From Paraburkholderia tropica (GTDB lineage Bacteria > Pseudomonadota > Gammaproteobacteria > Burkholderiales > Burkholderiaceae), in assembly GCF_900109265.1 (NCBI RefSeq), contig NZ_FNZM01000002.1, positions 434,001 through 498,000 of the forward strand: a stretch of DNA of 64,000 nucleotides. The letters run 5' to 3'. The notes beneath the pieces are model-generated. The model made no database searches. It was not told where the DNA came from and was given only the letters and a program-made list of their open reading frames with translations. Within the stretch, counting starts at the first letter, position 1. Every line of letters starts with the position of its first letter. A program made the position numbers and the translations under genes. Shown here piece by piece: positions 46,879 to 57,550 of this stretch.

Positions 46879-47374
46879 CGCGGAGGCGGGGCGCACGGCG
46901 AGCGATTGGCGCCGTGCATGCCCGACACGGCGGCGGTAACAGAAAATAGAACGAGAATGCCGCGCCGATATTGCGCTGATACCGCGCGAAATATGTTCCC
47001 AGTTTCCCCTTCCCTGGAAGCGCGCGTGCGTGCCACGCAGGTGCGCGTTCTACACTTTCCTCTCTCATCGTCCGGCGGCGAGCGGTTCACGCGCATGCGG
47101 CGCGACTGAATGAACGCCGGCTATCCGGCTGTCCGTGAACCTTCGCCTTTCAAATCGCAGATAGATTCTTTGCGATTATTTTGTTTTTCCCGACTGTTAT
47201 CTGAATGTGCGCTTACGAACAGAAAGGGTTCGTGTGGCCGGTGTTTAATAGCACTATGGTAAATGCGGGAAATTCCGGGTAAGCGTCGGAAGGCGGGTGT
47301 TCGTCAGCGCACATCTGCAGGGTAGGGGCGATTGTAGCCTACAGGCAAATCTCCCCCTTCCCGTGAGGTCTGCC
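46879..47374. other. 496-bp gap with AT-rich segment upstream of the JmjC-like genes
   Basis: No gene is supported. The segment 47155-47270 is much more AT-rich than its surroundings and probably holds the promoter for the two JmjC-like genes; I cannot assign its elements. The gap lacks a clear terminator for the FkbH-like gene. Confidence 0.4.
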
Positions 47375-48361
47375 ATGTCTACCCCCGACATTAGCGCTAC
47401 GTGGGCGTTCGATCCGCACGAGCTTCCCGCAGACGGCAATCTTCTTCAAGCTTGTAAATCGGAATTTAAAAACAATTTCAATTGTAAACCATTCAAATTC
47501 AATCACTCATTGCATCGATCTGGATTGTTTGAGATTCCACGAATTATGGAAGTCGCTGAAAATATGATGAAAAAGAATGGCAATTTCTGCGCCATTAATT
47601 TCAGGCATGGCTCCGTGGCGAGCAAGTTCAGCGACATGCCGCACAGCAGCCAGTTGAGAGAAGCCTTCGCGCACGTGGGAGAAACCGCCACGTGGATCAA
47701 GCTGACGCAAGCCCAGTACTACGACCCCGAGTACGCGAAGGTACTGGACCAGGTGACCGAAGAACTCGAAGGCTTGTCGGACTTTCCGCTGCGCAGGGAC
47801 ATGACGTGGCGCACGATGACTTTACTCATCGCGTCGCCGAAGATCGCAACGCCTTTTCATATCGATCACGAGACCAACTTTCTGTTTCAGATCCAGGGAG
47901 CGAAAGATGTTTGTCTGTTCCCTGCGACCGATCGCGAGCTGGTTCCCGATCAGGAAGTCGAACGCTATTACGGCGGCAATTTCGAAGCCGCGCATTATCG
48001 TCAGGAAATGCAGGACCGCGGCACGATCTTCCGCATCGCACCCGGCGATGTGGTGCACCACCCGTCGCTGGCGCCGCATTGGGTGAGAAACGACAACAAC
48101 GTGTCGGTGAGTATCAGCATCAGCTATTGCATGAAGTCACTCGAGCGTCGGGCGAGGGTGTACCAGGCGAATTACATTCTGCGCAAGTTTGGATTGAAGC
48201 CGCTCTCGCCAGGTGTGTCGCCGATCCGGGACAACCTGAAGCGACTGTTCATGTCGACGCTCGAACACCGCAATCCGAAGACCTTTGCGGAAGTCGTGCA
48301 CGAGCCGTTGAACCGGTTTAAATCGCCGCTGAACGCAGCGCGGCGGATGGTCAGGCGCTGA
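47375..48361 (+). CDS. JmjC/cupin-like Fe(II)-dependent oxygenase candidate, copy 1
   Basis: This 328-residue protein has a cupin-8/JmjC-like core: FHIDHETNFLFQIQGAKD near residue 161 supplies H162-x-D164, and LAPHWVRN supplies the distal His235, forming a plausible Fe(II) facial triad. Family members are 2-oxoglutarate hydroxylases acting on proteins, peptides or small molecules. The first 100 residues have AT-richer codons than the rest. GTGAGG precedes ATG 47375. A paralogue follows 86 bp downstream. Its substrate could be the NRPS product, a glycan or a protein; nothing in the sequence decides. Confidence 0.75.
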   Translation: MSTPDISATWAFDPHELPADGNLLQACKSEFKNNFNCKPFKFNHSLHRSGLFEIPRIMEVAENMMKKNGNFCAINFRHGSVASKFSDMPHSSQLREAFAHVGETATWIKLTQAQYYDPEYAKVLDQVTEELEGLSDFPLRRDMTWRTMTLLIASPKIATPFHIDHETNFLFQIQGAKDVCLFPATDRELVPDQEVERYYGGNFEAAHYRQEMQDRGTIFRIAPGDVVHHPSLAPHWVRNDNNVSVSISISYCMKSLERRARVYQANYILRKFGLKPLSPGVSPIRDNLKRLFMSTLEHRNPKTFAEVVHEPLNRFKSPLNAARRMVRR

Positions 48362-48447
48362 GCAAATGCAGCGCGCCCGGCGCATCGGGCGATGGCGGCG
48401 CGATAAATGACTTTTCTGCGATTACTTTACGTTCGTGGGGGAAATTC

Positions 48448-49332
48448 ATGTTGATCAACGACGCTCCCGTCCTGACCCGTCCGCTCTGGCAGACTGTCGA
48501 TCCGCTCGCGCAATGTCGCCAGCAACTTCACAAGACGGCATTCGCGGCGCGCCATCCGCTCGCCGGGCATCCGCTCTTTTCGATCGAGGCGCTGACGAAA
48601 GTGGCCGAGTCGGCCTGCAAGCGCAGGGGCGATGTGTATGTCGACGCCGGCGATCTCACGCTGGCGGACAAGTGGGGAAGCACGCCCACGCCCAATATGA
48701 CGATTCCGGAAATCATCGATCGAATCGAAACAGCAGGCGCGTGGCTCGTGATGAAGCACGTCGAAAAAGATCCGGTTTATAAAGCGCTCCTCGACGAGTA
48801 TGAAGCGTTTGTGCGCGAGATTGCAGGGCCGGAGGGATCGAGGTTGTTGAGCAATGCGGAAATGCTGGTGTTCATTACTTCGCCGTGGCGCAAGACGCCT
48901 TTTCATTTCGATGCGGAAGTCAATTTCCTGGTGCAGATTCAAGGATCGAAGGATCTCTGGGTATGCGATCCCCTGGATCGCAGCGTCACCACGGAAGAGG
49001 AACTCGAACAATATTATTGTGGCGCGATGAATGCAGGGACTTATAAACCCCATGCCGAGGAGGTGGCGCGGCAATTCACGCTCCATCCGGGCGATGCCGT
49101 GCATATTCCCACGCACGGTGCACACTGGGTCAAGAACCACGACAACGTGTCGATTTCGCTGAGTCTCAATATGGAATTTCCGCAGCGTTATGGCGACGCA
49201 TACCGGGCCAATCACTACATGCGCAAACTGGGTTTGAAGCCGCGTGCGCCGGGTGGATCGGAATGGCTGGACCGCTCGAAAGCGGCCACCGTGTATGGCC
49301 TGCGCAATATCCGATCGCTGCTCAAGCGATAA
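48448..49332 (+). CDS. JmjC/cupin-like Fe(II)-dependent oxygenase candidate, copy 2
   Basis: This 294-residue paralogue of the preceding gene keeps the same core: FHFDAEVNFLVQIQGSKD (H153-x-D155) and GAHWVKNHDNVS (His226). The C-terminal YRANHYMRKLGLKP corresponds to YQANYILRKFGLKP in copy 1, so duplication from a common ancestor is clear by eye. A GGGGGA ribosome-binding site precedes the ATG. The two probably form an operon and may act on successive sites or form a heteromer. Confidence 0.75.
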   Translation: MLINDAPVLTRPLWQTVDPLAQCRQQLHKTAFAARHPLAGHPLFSIEALTKVAESACKRRGDVYVDAGDLTLADKWGSTPTPNMTIPEIIDRIETAGAWLVMKHVEKDPVYKALLDEYEAFVREIAGPEGSRLLSNAEMLVFITSPWRKTPFHFDAEVNFLVQIQGSKDLWVCDPLDRSVTTEEELEQYYCGAMNAGTYKPHAEEVARQFTLHPGDAVHIPTHGAHWVKNHDNVSISLSLNMEFPQRYGDAYRANHYMRKLGLKPRAPGGSEWLDRSKAATVYGLRNIRSLLKR

Positions 49333-49477
49333 GCGGTATGGGCATTCGCACGCGATGAAAACCGGGTGCGAATGCTTATCGATGTATCGACATATCGGCC
49401 GCGAATGACATCGCCAGGACTTTTGGCCGGGAAGATTGCCCGATGCTTCCTTAAGAATTCATCGAGCGATTCACGCG

Positions 49478-50710
49478 CTATGCAGCGGGTTGGCAGACGC
49501 CTTCGTGGTCGAGAAACTGCCGAAACTCCACAATATCGCCATTGCTCGTTTGCGATTGCGAATAAGCGAGCGCGGCCTCGGACGCCGCATTCAGGCTGGC
49601 TGCATCGGACAGCATCGCACTGATCTGCGCGGCGTCGATCAGAAAGGCACAGCGTTCGCTGCCGGGCGGCAAGCCTTCCAGCGAATGACGCGAGCCGAAC
49701 ACCGGTTTGCCGGCCGCCAACGCCTCGACCACCTTGATTTTCAGTCCCGTTCCATCGACCGGCGCGATTACGATTTTCGCGCGCCGGTAAAGCGCGTCCA
49801 GATCGTCGACGAAACCGAGTAGCTGGATAGTGCCGATTGCCGATGCCTTTTCGACCACTTCGGGATTCATGCTGACCTCGCCGGCGATCGCGAGAGAAAA
49901 ACGTTGCAGCAGGTCGCGCTGCTCGTTGATGAAGTGGAGTATGCCGTCCACATTGAACGGATTGCGCGAGCCGATGAACAGCAGGTCGATATCGCGGCCA
50001 GCGGGGGGTGTTGCCGTAGTGCGATGGCTCGCGACGCTGTATTTCGGCAAAAAGAATACGGGCTTGTGCGGAAAGAACAACCGGAACATGCCGGCCTCCG
50101 TTCGCGCAATCGAGAGTAATGAAAGCGCGCTTTGCAGCAAGCCGGTTTCGCTGCGAAATTTTTCGGCGATTCTTCGGCTGGTGAGCGCGTGCCCGAAACG
50201 CTTGCTGAATTGCAGGAAGTCGATGTCGTGCGTTTCGATCACGCAGCACTCGGGATCGATGCCGTTGAGTTCGAGCAGGCCGTTGGCGTAGTTCACGATG
50301 AATAACGCGTCGGGATACTGCTTTCGGAGCCGATCGTAATTCGGCGTCAGAGTGGGCAGGTGCGCGCCGATCAGTTGCGGGATGAGGTTCGGAAACACGC
50401 CGCTCAGTTTCTTTTTGGCTTTGCCCCAATAGCGCAGCACGGGTGAACGTCGGTCAAGCACGAGTGCCACGCCTGGATACAGCTTGCTGAAGATCGCGCG
50501 CTCGGCGTCGCCCCAAGGACATTCGACATGGTTCGAATAGCTGTAGACGGTGACTTTGCAGCCGTAACTGATCAGCAGATTGAGCAGCGACGTCACGCGA
50601 ACATGCGCGCCATTCCGGTTGTTGACGAAGGTGCCGTTGAAATACAGGATGAGTTTGCGATGCACGACATGGGCGAGGTCCGGAGCGGGCGTCGAATCTT
50701 CCAGCATCAT
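49478..50710 (-). CDS. GT-B glycosyltransferase (GT4 type)
   Basis: This 410-residue protein has an N-terminal nucleotide-sugar GT-B domain (LILYFNGTFVNNRNGAHVR) and a donor domain with DLLFIGSRNPFNVDGI, followed by VDDLDALYRRAKIVIAPVDG and GTGLKIKVVEALAAGKPV, which places the second Glu of the usual E-x7-E region. ATG 50710 starts at Met-Met-Leu-Glu; the upstream in-frame extension to 50809 is not conserved-looking. It is convergent with the JmjC-like pair and divergent from groES. Confidence 0.85.
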   Translation of the reverse strand: MMLEDSTPAPDLAHVVHRKLILYFNGTFVNNRNGAHVRVTSLLNLLISYGCKVTVYSYSNHVECPWGDAERAIFSKLYPGVALVLDRRSPVLRYWGKAKKKLSGVFPNLIPQLIGAHLPTLTPNYDRLRKQYPDALFIVNYANGLLELNGIDPECCVIETHDIDFLQFSKRFGHALTSRRIAEKFRSETGLLQSALSLLSIARTEAGMFRLFFPHKPVFFLPKYSVASHRTTATPPAGRDIDLLFIGSRNPFNVDGILHFINEQRDLLQRFSLAIAGEVSMNPEVVEKASAIGTIQLLGFVDDLDALYRRAKIVIAPVDGTGLKIKVVEALAAGKPVFGSRHSLEGLPPGSERCAFLIDAAQISAMLSDAASLNAASEAALAYSQSQTSNGDIVEFRQFLDHEGVCQPAA

Positions 50711-51010
50711 TTTCTTCCGACAATTCGAGTTCGAGCGGCCACGGCCGGGCGACGAGGAGAGGGTGGGAGGGTGTCCGGCCTCAGCGTAGCGGCAGGGCAG
50801 GCCCGACACTGCTACCTACCGCACGAAATCCACTGCGCATATCCGGCCGCGGGCGAGCGGCGTCGCAGGCGCGCCATCGTCGGTGTTTACACCTGGTTTT
50901 TGGGGGCGTAAGCGGCATTCTGCGCGCCGTGAACGTCTTTATGTCATTGATTTTCTTGAGTTTGGCGGGTGCGCGCCCGCCTATGTTGCATCCCGCATCC
51001 GCCCCCCTTC
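50711..51010. other. Gap between the glycosyltransferase and the groESL promoter
   Basis: No gene is supported. It is the upstream flank of the groESL control region and probably also holds the minus-strand glycosyltransferase promoter, which I cannot place. Confidence 0.4.
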
Positions 51011-51065
51011 TTGAATTTGTCACTACCCGTCCATATAATTAGCACTCACCGCATGAGAGTGCTAA
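51011..51065 (+). promoter_or_regulatory. groESL promoter with CIRCE (HrcA) operator
   Basis: TTGAAT (51011-51016), a 17-bp spacer and TATAAT (51034-51039) form a sigma-70-like promoter. It is followed immediately by the perfect CIRCE inverted repeat TTAGCACTC-N9-GAGTGCTAA (51039-51065). CIRCE is the binding site of the heat-shock repressor HrcA, so groESL is expected to be HrcA-controlled here. Confidence 0.95.
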
Positions 51066-51159
51066 CAACGCTCGGTGTACACATATCTCTGGCTGGCACC
51101 TTCGCCAACCAGGTTTTCTTGAGTCTCTTCAAGTCCCAATCAAGAGAGAGGATCTATCC

Positions 51160-51450
51160 ATGAACCTTCGTCCTTTGCATGATCGCGTGATCGTCAAGCG
51201 CCTGGATCAAGAAACCAAGACCGCTTCGGGCATCGTGATCCCGGACGCAGCGGCAGAAAAGCCGGATCAAGGTGAAGTTCTGGCCACGGGCCCGGGCAAG
51301 CGTGACGACAAGGGCTCCCTGATCGCGCTCGACGTCAAGGTCGGCGATCGCGTCCTGTTCGGCAAGTACGCTGGCCAGACCGTCAAGGTCGATGGCAACG
51401 AACTGCTCGTGATGCGCGAAGAAGACATCATGGCCGTGGTGCAGAAGTAA
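51160..51450 (+). CDS. groES: Co-chaperonin GroES
   Basis: This 96-residue protein starts [18 protein letters not shown] and has the mobile loop (about 17-32, [12 protein letters not shown]) that docks on GroEL. It caps the GroEL folding chamber. AGAGAGG is upstream, and groEL follows 44 bp downstream under the same CIRCE-containing promoter. Confidence 0.98.
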   Translation: MNLRPLHDRVIVKRLDQETKTASGIVIPDAAAEKPDQGEVLATGPGKRDDKGSLIALDVKVGDRVLFGKYAGQTVKVDGNELLVMREEDIMAVVQK

Positions 51451-51491
51451 GCTCAGCCCACCGCTCATTCATCAAGAATTCAAGGAGTTAG

Positions 51492-53135
<1,644 letters not shown>

Positions 53136-53221
53136 ATTCGGTGGGTCGAAAGACCGCCGCGATTTGCATCGACGTACCGATGGAAAGGCGCCTCGCGGCG
53201 TGTTTCCATCGTCCGCAAAAG

Positions 53222-53250
53222 AAAAAACCCGCAGCGATGCGGGTTTTTTT
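53222..53250 (+). terminator. Rho-independent terminator of groESL
   Basis: AAAAAACCCGC and GCGGGTTTTTTT flank a 6-nt loop and end in a run of seven T. Just before it, GATGGAAA and TTTCCATC (53179-53210) form a further inverted repeat. Confidence 0.92.
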
Positions 53251-53315
53251 ACGTCCAGCGTTTTTGTCTCGCGCAGGAGCCGGAGCTGCTGCGCGGGTCG
53301 ATCCGCGTAGGTCGG

Positions 53316-54152
53316 TTACGCCTCGCCTTCCTCGTCCGGCGTTTCGGCGTCGTTGCTGCGCGCCCAGAAGAAGCGATCCGGCACCCACGCGCCCATGCCC
53401 GGGCGGAACGCGCCCTGCACGGTCTGATAGAGATACTCCTGCGCCTCGCGCACGGCCTCGGGCGGCTCCTGGCCGTTGGCGAGCAGGGCGGCGATGGCTG
53501 CGCCGAGCGTGTCGGTCACGCCCATCACCGGATTGTTCGCGCGGTCCCAGAAGTCCTGACGCAACTGGCCTTCCTCGCTGTAGAGCGTGTTCACCACGCG
53601 GTGCGAGCCGGTTTCCATCGCGAGGATGTACTCGCAGCCCGTCGCGAGCAGATGCGAGATCGCGGCGTCGATGCTGGGCGCTTCGGCGTCGCCGTCCGGC
53701 TGCGCGAGCGCGAGCAGGACCGAGACGTCGGCGACCAGCAGCGTGGTTTGCGGCACGAGCAGGTCGGCGACCACTTCGCGCAGTTCGTCGGCGGCGAGCA
53801 CATGTTCGTCGTCGAGCGTGAAGTCGGGCGCGAGCACGAGCGGCACCTCGTCATAATCGGCGACGACTTCGGCGATCGCGCTCACCACTTCCGCGCGCGT
53901 GCCGGCGCCGATCTTGAACGCCGCGACGGGCATGTCCTCGAGCAGCATGCGCGCCTGGCTCGCGACGGTTTCGGGATCGAGGCCGGTGACTTCGTCGCAG
54001 CCGGCGGAATCGCGCACGGTGTAACCCGTCAACGCGGTGACACCGTGGCAGCCCATGCTGGCGAGCGTGAGCAGATCGGCTTGCAGGCCGCCGCCGCTGG
54101 TCGGATCGGAGAGGCCGAAGGTAAGGACGATGGGAGGGGTGTCGCTGGGCAT
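53316..54152 (-). CDS. thiD: Hydroxymethylpyrimidine/phosphomethylpyrimidine kinase-like protein
   Basis: This 278-residue ribokinase-fold protein has the ThiD-like start (VLTFGLSDPTSGGGLQADL) and the C-terminal anion-hole/base region as G-V-T-D214-T-L. Canonical ThiD enzymes have G-T-G-C here, so the catalytic Cys position is Asp, as in most ribokinase relatives. It probably phosphorylates a pyrimidine or pyridoxal-like substrate for thiamine or related cofactor synthesis. ATG 54152 was chosen over the upstream in-frame extension. No TPP riboswitch is apparent upstream. The thiD symbol is by similarity. Confidence 0.78.
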   Translation of the reverse strand: MPSDTPPIVLTFGLSDPTSGGGLQADLLTLASMGCHGVTALTGYTVRDSAGCDEVTGLDPETVASQARMLLEDMPVAAFKIGAGTRAEVVSAIAEVVADYDEVPLVLAPDFTLDDEHVLAADELREVVADLLVPQTTLLVADVSVLLALAQPDGDAEAPSIDAAISHLLATGCEYILAMETGSHRVVNTLYSEEGQLRQDFWDRANNPVMGVTDTLGAAIAALLANGQEPPEAVREAQEYLYQTVQGAFRPGMGAWVPDRFFWARSNDAETPDEEGEA

Positions 54153-54349
54153 GAACGTGACGAGAAAGGTTGGCTCGCTGCAAATGCAAGGCGGTTGCGG
54201 CGACCGGCGAAACGCCGGTTTGCCGCTGTCCATTCAATTATGCCGCCTGGCGGCGCTCACAGGGGCCGGATGAGCCGTCTCGCGCAAGGGAATTTCGCAT
54301 GACCGCGGCGCGGCACGCAGTTGGGGCGCACGCGAGGCGCGCGGCGTCA
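54153..54349. other. Gap between thiD-like gene and the rubredoxin leader
   Basis: I see no gene here. It probably contains the minus-strand promoter for the thiD-like gene, which I cannot place. Confidence 0.4.
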
Positions 54350-54478
54350 CGGTTGCTAGGCATAAAAACGGCAACACGGTACCATCATGGCTCTTGTTTC
54401 CTGGCAGGTTTCCCCAACCGCCTTCACCTCGCACCCGCAGGGTCATCGACGGGTGCGGGCGTGCGGTTTTTTGGACTT
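54350..54478 (+). ncRNA. Candidate structured leader or small RNA ending in a terminator, upstream of rubredoxin
   Basis: This non-coding stretch can fold GGC-GGTT/AACC-GCC (about 54400-54420) and then a CGCACCCG/CGGGTGCG stem (54430-54457), with six T at 54467-54472. It lies 18-24 bp before the rubredoxin ATG. That places it as a terminated small RNA or an attenuator-like leader for rubredoxin. The folding is by eye and no known family is recognised. Confidence 0.4.
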
Positions 54479-54495
54479 TTCGACGCGGCATAAGA

Positions 54496-54666
54496 ATGGA
54501 ATATAGAAGCTGGATGTGCCTGATCTGCGGCTGGATCTACGATGAAGAAGCCGGTTTGCCAGACGAAGGCATCGCGCCCGGTACGCGCTGGGAGGATGTG
54601 CCGATCAACTGGACGTGCCCCGAGTGCGGTGCGCGCAAGGAAGACTTCGAGATGGTCCAGATCTGA
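54496..54666 (+). CDS. Rubredoxin
   Basis: This 56-residue protein has the four iron ligands in CxxCG pairs, C8-x-x-C11-G and C41-x-x-C44-G, with the typical WMCLICGWIYDEEAG start. It is a one-electron carrier with a mononuclear FeS4 site; its partner is not encoded beside it. The ATG has little leader after the hairpin described upstream. Confidence 0.96.
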   Translation: MEYRSWMCLICGWIYDEEAGLPDEGIAPGTRWEDVPINWTCPECGARKEDFEMVQI

Positions 54667-55044
54667 GGCACGGGCCGGGAGCATCGCTTCCGGATGGCCG
54701 AAGATCGGTGCCGAAGTTGGCACCCAAGTCGCGGCGCAGGCTGGCGCTTCGGCGGTTTCGATTTCATCCGCATGGTTTTTCGCGGATGCCGCACGATGAT
54801 GCCAATGGCGCACCGGCTGCTTCTGCTTCGCGCACTTCGCCGTGCGTCACTCGCACGACCGGCGTGCGGCGCGCAAATTGCTCAGTGAGGGCTCGTCCGC
54901 GGGCCGCCTGAGCGTAGTCGAGGCCGCCACGCCCTCGCGCCGCCCGATGTGCGGCCCGCTCGCGCCGCGTTCGGCCGTCTCGCCGGGCCGCGGTCATTGC
55001 AACCCGCACTGCTACCGCATTGCAACTGTTCTCGGCGCTGCATC
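54667..55044. other. 378-bp gap with no recognised gene
   Basis: It is as G+C-rich as coding DNA and open in several frames, but no frame shows a motif or plausible start. In relatives a chemotaxis-like type IV pilus cluster often follows rubredoxin, so this could be a decayed remnant, though I cannot show that. Confidence 0.35.
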
Positions 55045-56673
55045 ATGAGTCTACGTTCAACGTCGGTCGCCCCTTTCGACGCGCTGCCCAACCCGCGCGG
55101 CGGCAGCGTGCCGTTCGCCCTCGCGGCGCTCGCGCAGGCGCTGGCCGCGCTCGACGAGCAGCGCGACGTCGCGCGTCCGCTGCGCCAGGCCACGCGCACG
55201 CTGCGTGACGCGGGCTGGCTCGCCGCCGCCCGTTTCGCCGATACGCTGCTGCTCGCTTCGCCGCTCGCGCTGGCGGCTTCCGTCGCCGTTGCGCCGCCGC
55301 CGGGCTTGCCCGCGCGTCCCGCGCACGAACACGACGGTCCCGACGACAGCCACATCCGCACGGCGTTTCGCGACGCGCTGATCGAGCTGTCCACCGTGCT
55401 GGAGCGCCGCAATCTGCGCGAGCTGGCCTGTTCGCCGGCGCTTTACGCGCATCAGCGCGCGCTCGTCGACATCATCGCGGAGCACGCGCCGGGCGTCTCG
55501 CTCGCTTACGAGGACGTGGCGCTGCATGGCCGCCCGATCGTCGGCGCGATTCTGAGTCCGCAGCCTGCGCAGCGGCTGGCGCAGGCGCGCGCGCGCTTCG
55601 AGGCGGCCCTGCTACCCGCGCTCAAGGCACGTCTCGGCAACGGCAGCCGCGCGGCCAATGCGCTCGCGGAGGCCGCTTTCGACGAGATGGACGCCTGTTT
55701 CGCCGAACTGACCGGCTCCGATCCCTACGACTTCTGGCGCCTCGCCGTCGCCTGCGGACGCGCGCTGCGGCGCGGCGTGACGTATTGGGGCGACGAGGAC
55801 GTGCGACGTTTCTACGCACGCTGCAATCTGCTGCTCAGCGAGCACGCACGCGGCTTGCGCATCGTGCCGCAATCGTTCGTGCGCACGGCGCTCGCGCTGT
55901 TGTGGCGCGATTACGCGCTGTTCGGCGCGTCGGCCGACGACACCGCCGACGTCGAGCTGCTGCACGACTATGGTTTGACCGTCGACTGGCACGTGGCCGG
56001 TACACAGGCGTCCGAGGCGCTGTGGGAGGCGGGCAGCGCGCAGGCCGGCGCTCTCGCGGCGCGTGTTGCGCCGTCGCGCGATCTCGGGGCGCTCGTCGTC
56101 AACGGCAATGCTTACGAGGATTTCCTGCAGACCGCCGATGCCGCGATGCTCGCGCTCGGCACCCAGGCGCGGGCGCTGTCGCTGCGCGCCGACGGGACGC
56201 ACGGCGATCCGGCGACGTCGCTGCTGGCGGCCGAGGCGGCGTACCGCATCGGCGCGGCGGCCTGGGCGCTCGGGCTTGGCCACGTGGCGTTGCTGGCGGA
56301 TGCGCTCGGACTGGCCTGGCGGCGCGCCGCGCACGCGACCAGTACGCCCGCTGCACGGGACGCGTATGGCGCGAGCACGGCGAATCCCGCGCCGTCCGTC
56401 GAGGCGATCGAGTACGCCAACGAATCGCTGCGCGCGATGCTGCACAAAGTGGCGGCAGGCGTGGCGCAGCCTGACGCGACCCCGACCGTGCGCGCGCTCG
56501 GCGCGGCCATCGCGAGCGGGGCGGGTAGTCATTCGAGCAACAACGCAAGCAACACCGCAGGCAGCGGCACGAGTCAAAACGCAGCCGAAACCACCGGCAG
56601 CAGCGCCGCAGTCGTCTCGCCAGACGCGGTGTCATCCGCACCAGGCGGTGTGGATGCCGAGCTTCCGCGCTAA
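55045..56673 (+). CDS. Large Ala-rich hypothetical protein, possibly degenerate ChpA/FimL-like
   Basis: This 542-residue soluble protein is rich in Ala and Arg with mostly helical predicted structure. It has SDPYDFWRLAVACGRALRRG near residue 225 and LLHDYGLTVDWHVAG near residue 305. The C-terminal 45 residues are low-complexity Ser/Asn/Thr. Its place after rubredoxin, where type IV pilus chemotaxis genes sit in relatives, suggests descent from the helical N-terminus of a ChpA/PilL-type histidine kinase, but I see no intact phosphotransfer His motif, no kinase domain and no receiver domain. The function is unassigned. Confidence 0.6.
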   Translation: MSLRSTSVAPFDALPNPRGGSVPFALAALAQALAALDEQRDVARPLRQATRTLRDAGWLAAARFADTLLLASPLALAASVAVAPPPGLPARPAHEHDGPDDSHIRTAFRDALIELSTVLERRNLRELACSPALYAHQRALVDIIAEHAPGVSLAYEDVALHGRPIVGAILSPQPAQRLAQARARFEAALLPALKARLGNGSRAANALAEAAFDEMDACFAELTGSDPYDFWRLAVACGRALRRGVTYWGDEDVRRFYARCNLLLSEHARGLRIVPQSFVRTALALLWRDYALFGASADDTADVELLHDYGLTVDWHVAGTQASEALWEAGSAQAGALAARVAPSRDLGALVVNGNAYEDFLQTADAAMLALGTQARALSLRADGTHGDPATSLLAAEAAYRIGAAAWALGLGHVALLADALGLAWRRAAHATSTPAARDAYGASTANPAPSVEAIEYANESLRAMLHKVAAGVAQPDATPTVRALGAAIASGAGSHSSNNASNTAGSGTSQNAAETTGSSAAVVSPDAVSSAPGGVDAELPR

Positions 56674-56956
56674 GGCGTGCGCGCCCTTGACTGCGGTTAG
56701 CGCCGGTCGGCCTGCCGGGCGCGTCGCGCTGGCGTGTTAGAGTGAGCAATTCCCCGCTATACGGAGCGCGGGTCGCGTGCGCGCAGGTCTCTGGCGGGTT
56801 GGAGCAGGTTGCAAACCAGGCGCAGATCGGCCTCAAAGCGGCGGCCTCGAGCGAGCCTGAAACCGGCCGCGAACACGCCGCAAGCAGGGCGCGATGCAGG
56901 TCCACGGGACCTCGCGCGTCCGGCGCACCGGGCCGCCGCCATTCCGTATCGTCTTT
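56674..56956. other. Gap upstream of algH
   Basis: I see no gene in this roughly 280-bp stretch before the algH promoter element. Confidence 0.5.
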
Positions 56957-56964
56957 GCTAGAAT
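56956..56964 (+). promoter_or_regulatory. Extended -10 element for algH, possible leaderless start
   Basis: TGCTAGAAT is an extended -10 (TGN plus TAGAAT) ending at 56964. Transcription would start about seven bases on, at or next to the algH ATG (56972), and there is no ribosome-binding site before that ATG. Confidence 0.5.
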
Positions 56965-56971
56965 TCAAACC

Positions 56972-57550
56972 ATGTCCAAGAGTAACGATCGCATCAATCT
57001 GACCAACCAGTTCCTGATCGCCATGCCCAGCATGGCGGACCCCACGTTTTCAGGAACGGTGGTCTACCTTTGCGATCATTCCGAGCGCGGCGCGCTCGGT
57101 CTCGTGATCAATCGTCCCACCGACATCGACCTCGAAGCGCTGTTCTCGCGCATCGACCTCAAGCTCGAAATCGAACCGCTGCTGCACGTGCCCGTTTATT
57201 TCGGCGGCCCGGTGCAGACCGAGCGCGGCTTCGTGCTGCACGCGCCGCGATCGGGCACGAACTACACCTCGTCGATGGCGGTGCCGGGCGGGCTCGAGAT
57301 GACCACGTCGAAAGACGTGCTCGAAGCCGTCGCGAACGGCAGCGGTCCCGAGCAGTTCCTGCTCACGCTCGGCCACGCAGGCTGGGGCGCGGGCCAGCTC
57401 GAAGACGAAATCTCGAAGAACGGCTGGCTGACCGTGGAAGCCGACCCCAAGATCGTCTTCGACGTGCCCGCCGAAGAGCGCTTCGAAGCGGCGCTCGCGC
57501 TGCTCGGCATTTCCTCGACGATGCTCTCGGGCGAAGCGGGTCACGCATGA
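56972..57550 (+). CDS. YqgE/AlgH-family protein (UPF0301)
   Basis: This 192-residue protein has the family core: [34 protein letters not shown], then [15 protein letters not shown], and the [14 protein letters not shown] motif near residue 138. The biochemical role is not settled; in Pseudomonas AlgH affects alginate regulation. It is the first gene of the algH-ruvX-pyrR-pyrB-pyrC' cluster and overlaps ruvX by ATGA. Confidence 0.95.
   Translation: MSKSNDRINLTNQFLIAMPSMADPTFSGTVVYLCDHSERGALGLVINRPTDIDLEALFSRIDLKLEIEPLLHVPVYFGGPVQTERGFVLHAPRSGTNYTSSMAVPGGLEMTTSKDVLEAVANGSGPEQFLLTLGHAGWGAGQLEDEISKNGWLTVEADPKIVFDVPAEERFEAALALLGISSTMLSGEAGHA

Noticed and set aside
44776..46896. A 706-codon minus-strand frame
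   Set aside because: It mirrors the FkbH-like gene, whose HAD motifs are unambiguous.
54100..54350. A TPP riboswitch upstream of the thiD-like gene
   Set aside because: The conserved CTGAGA and GAACCTGA-type core elements are not present.
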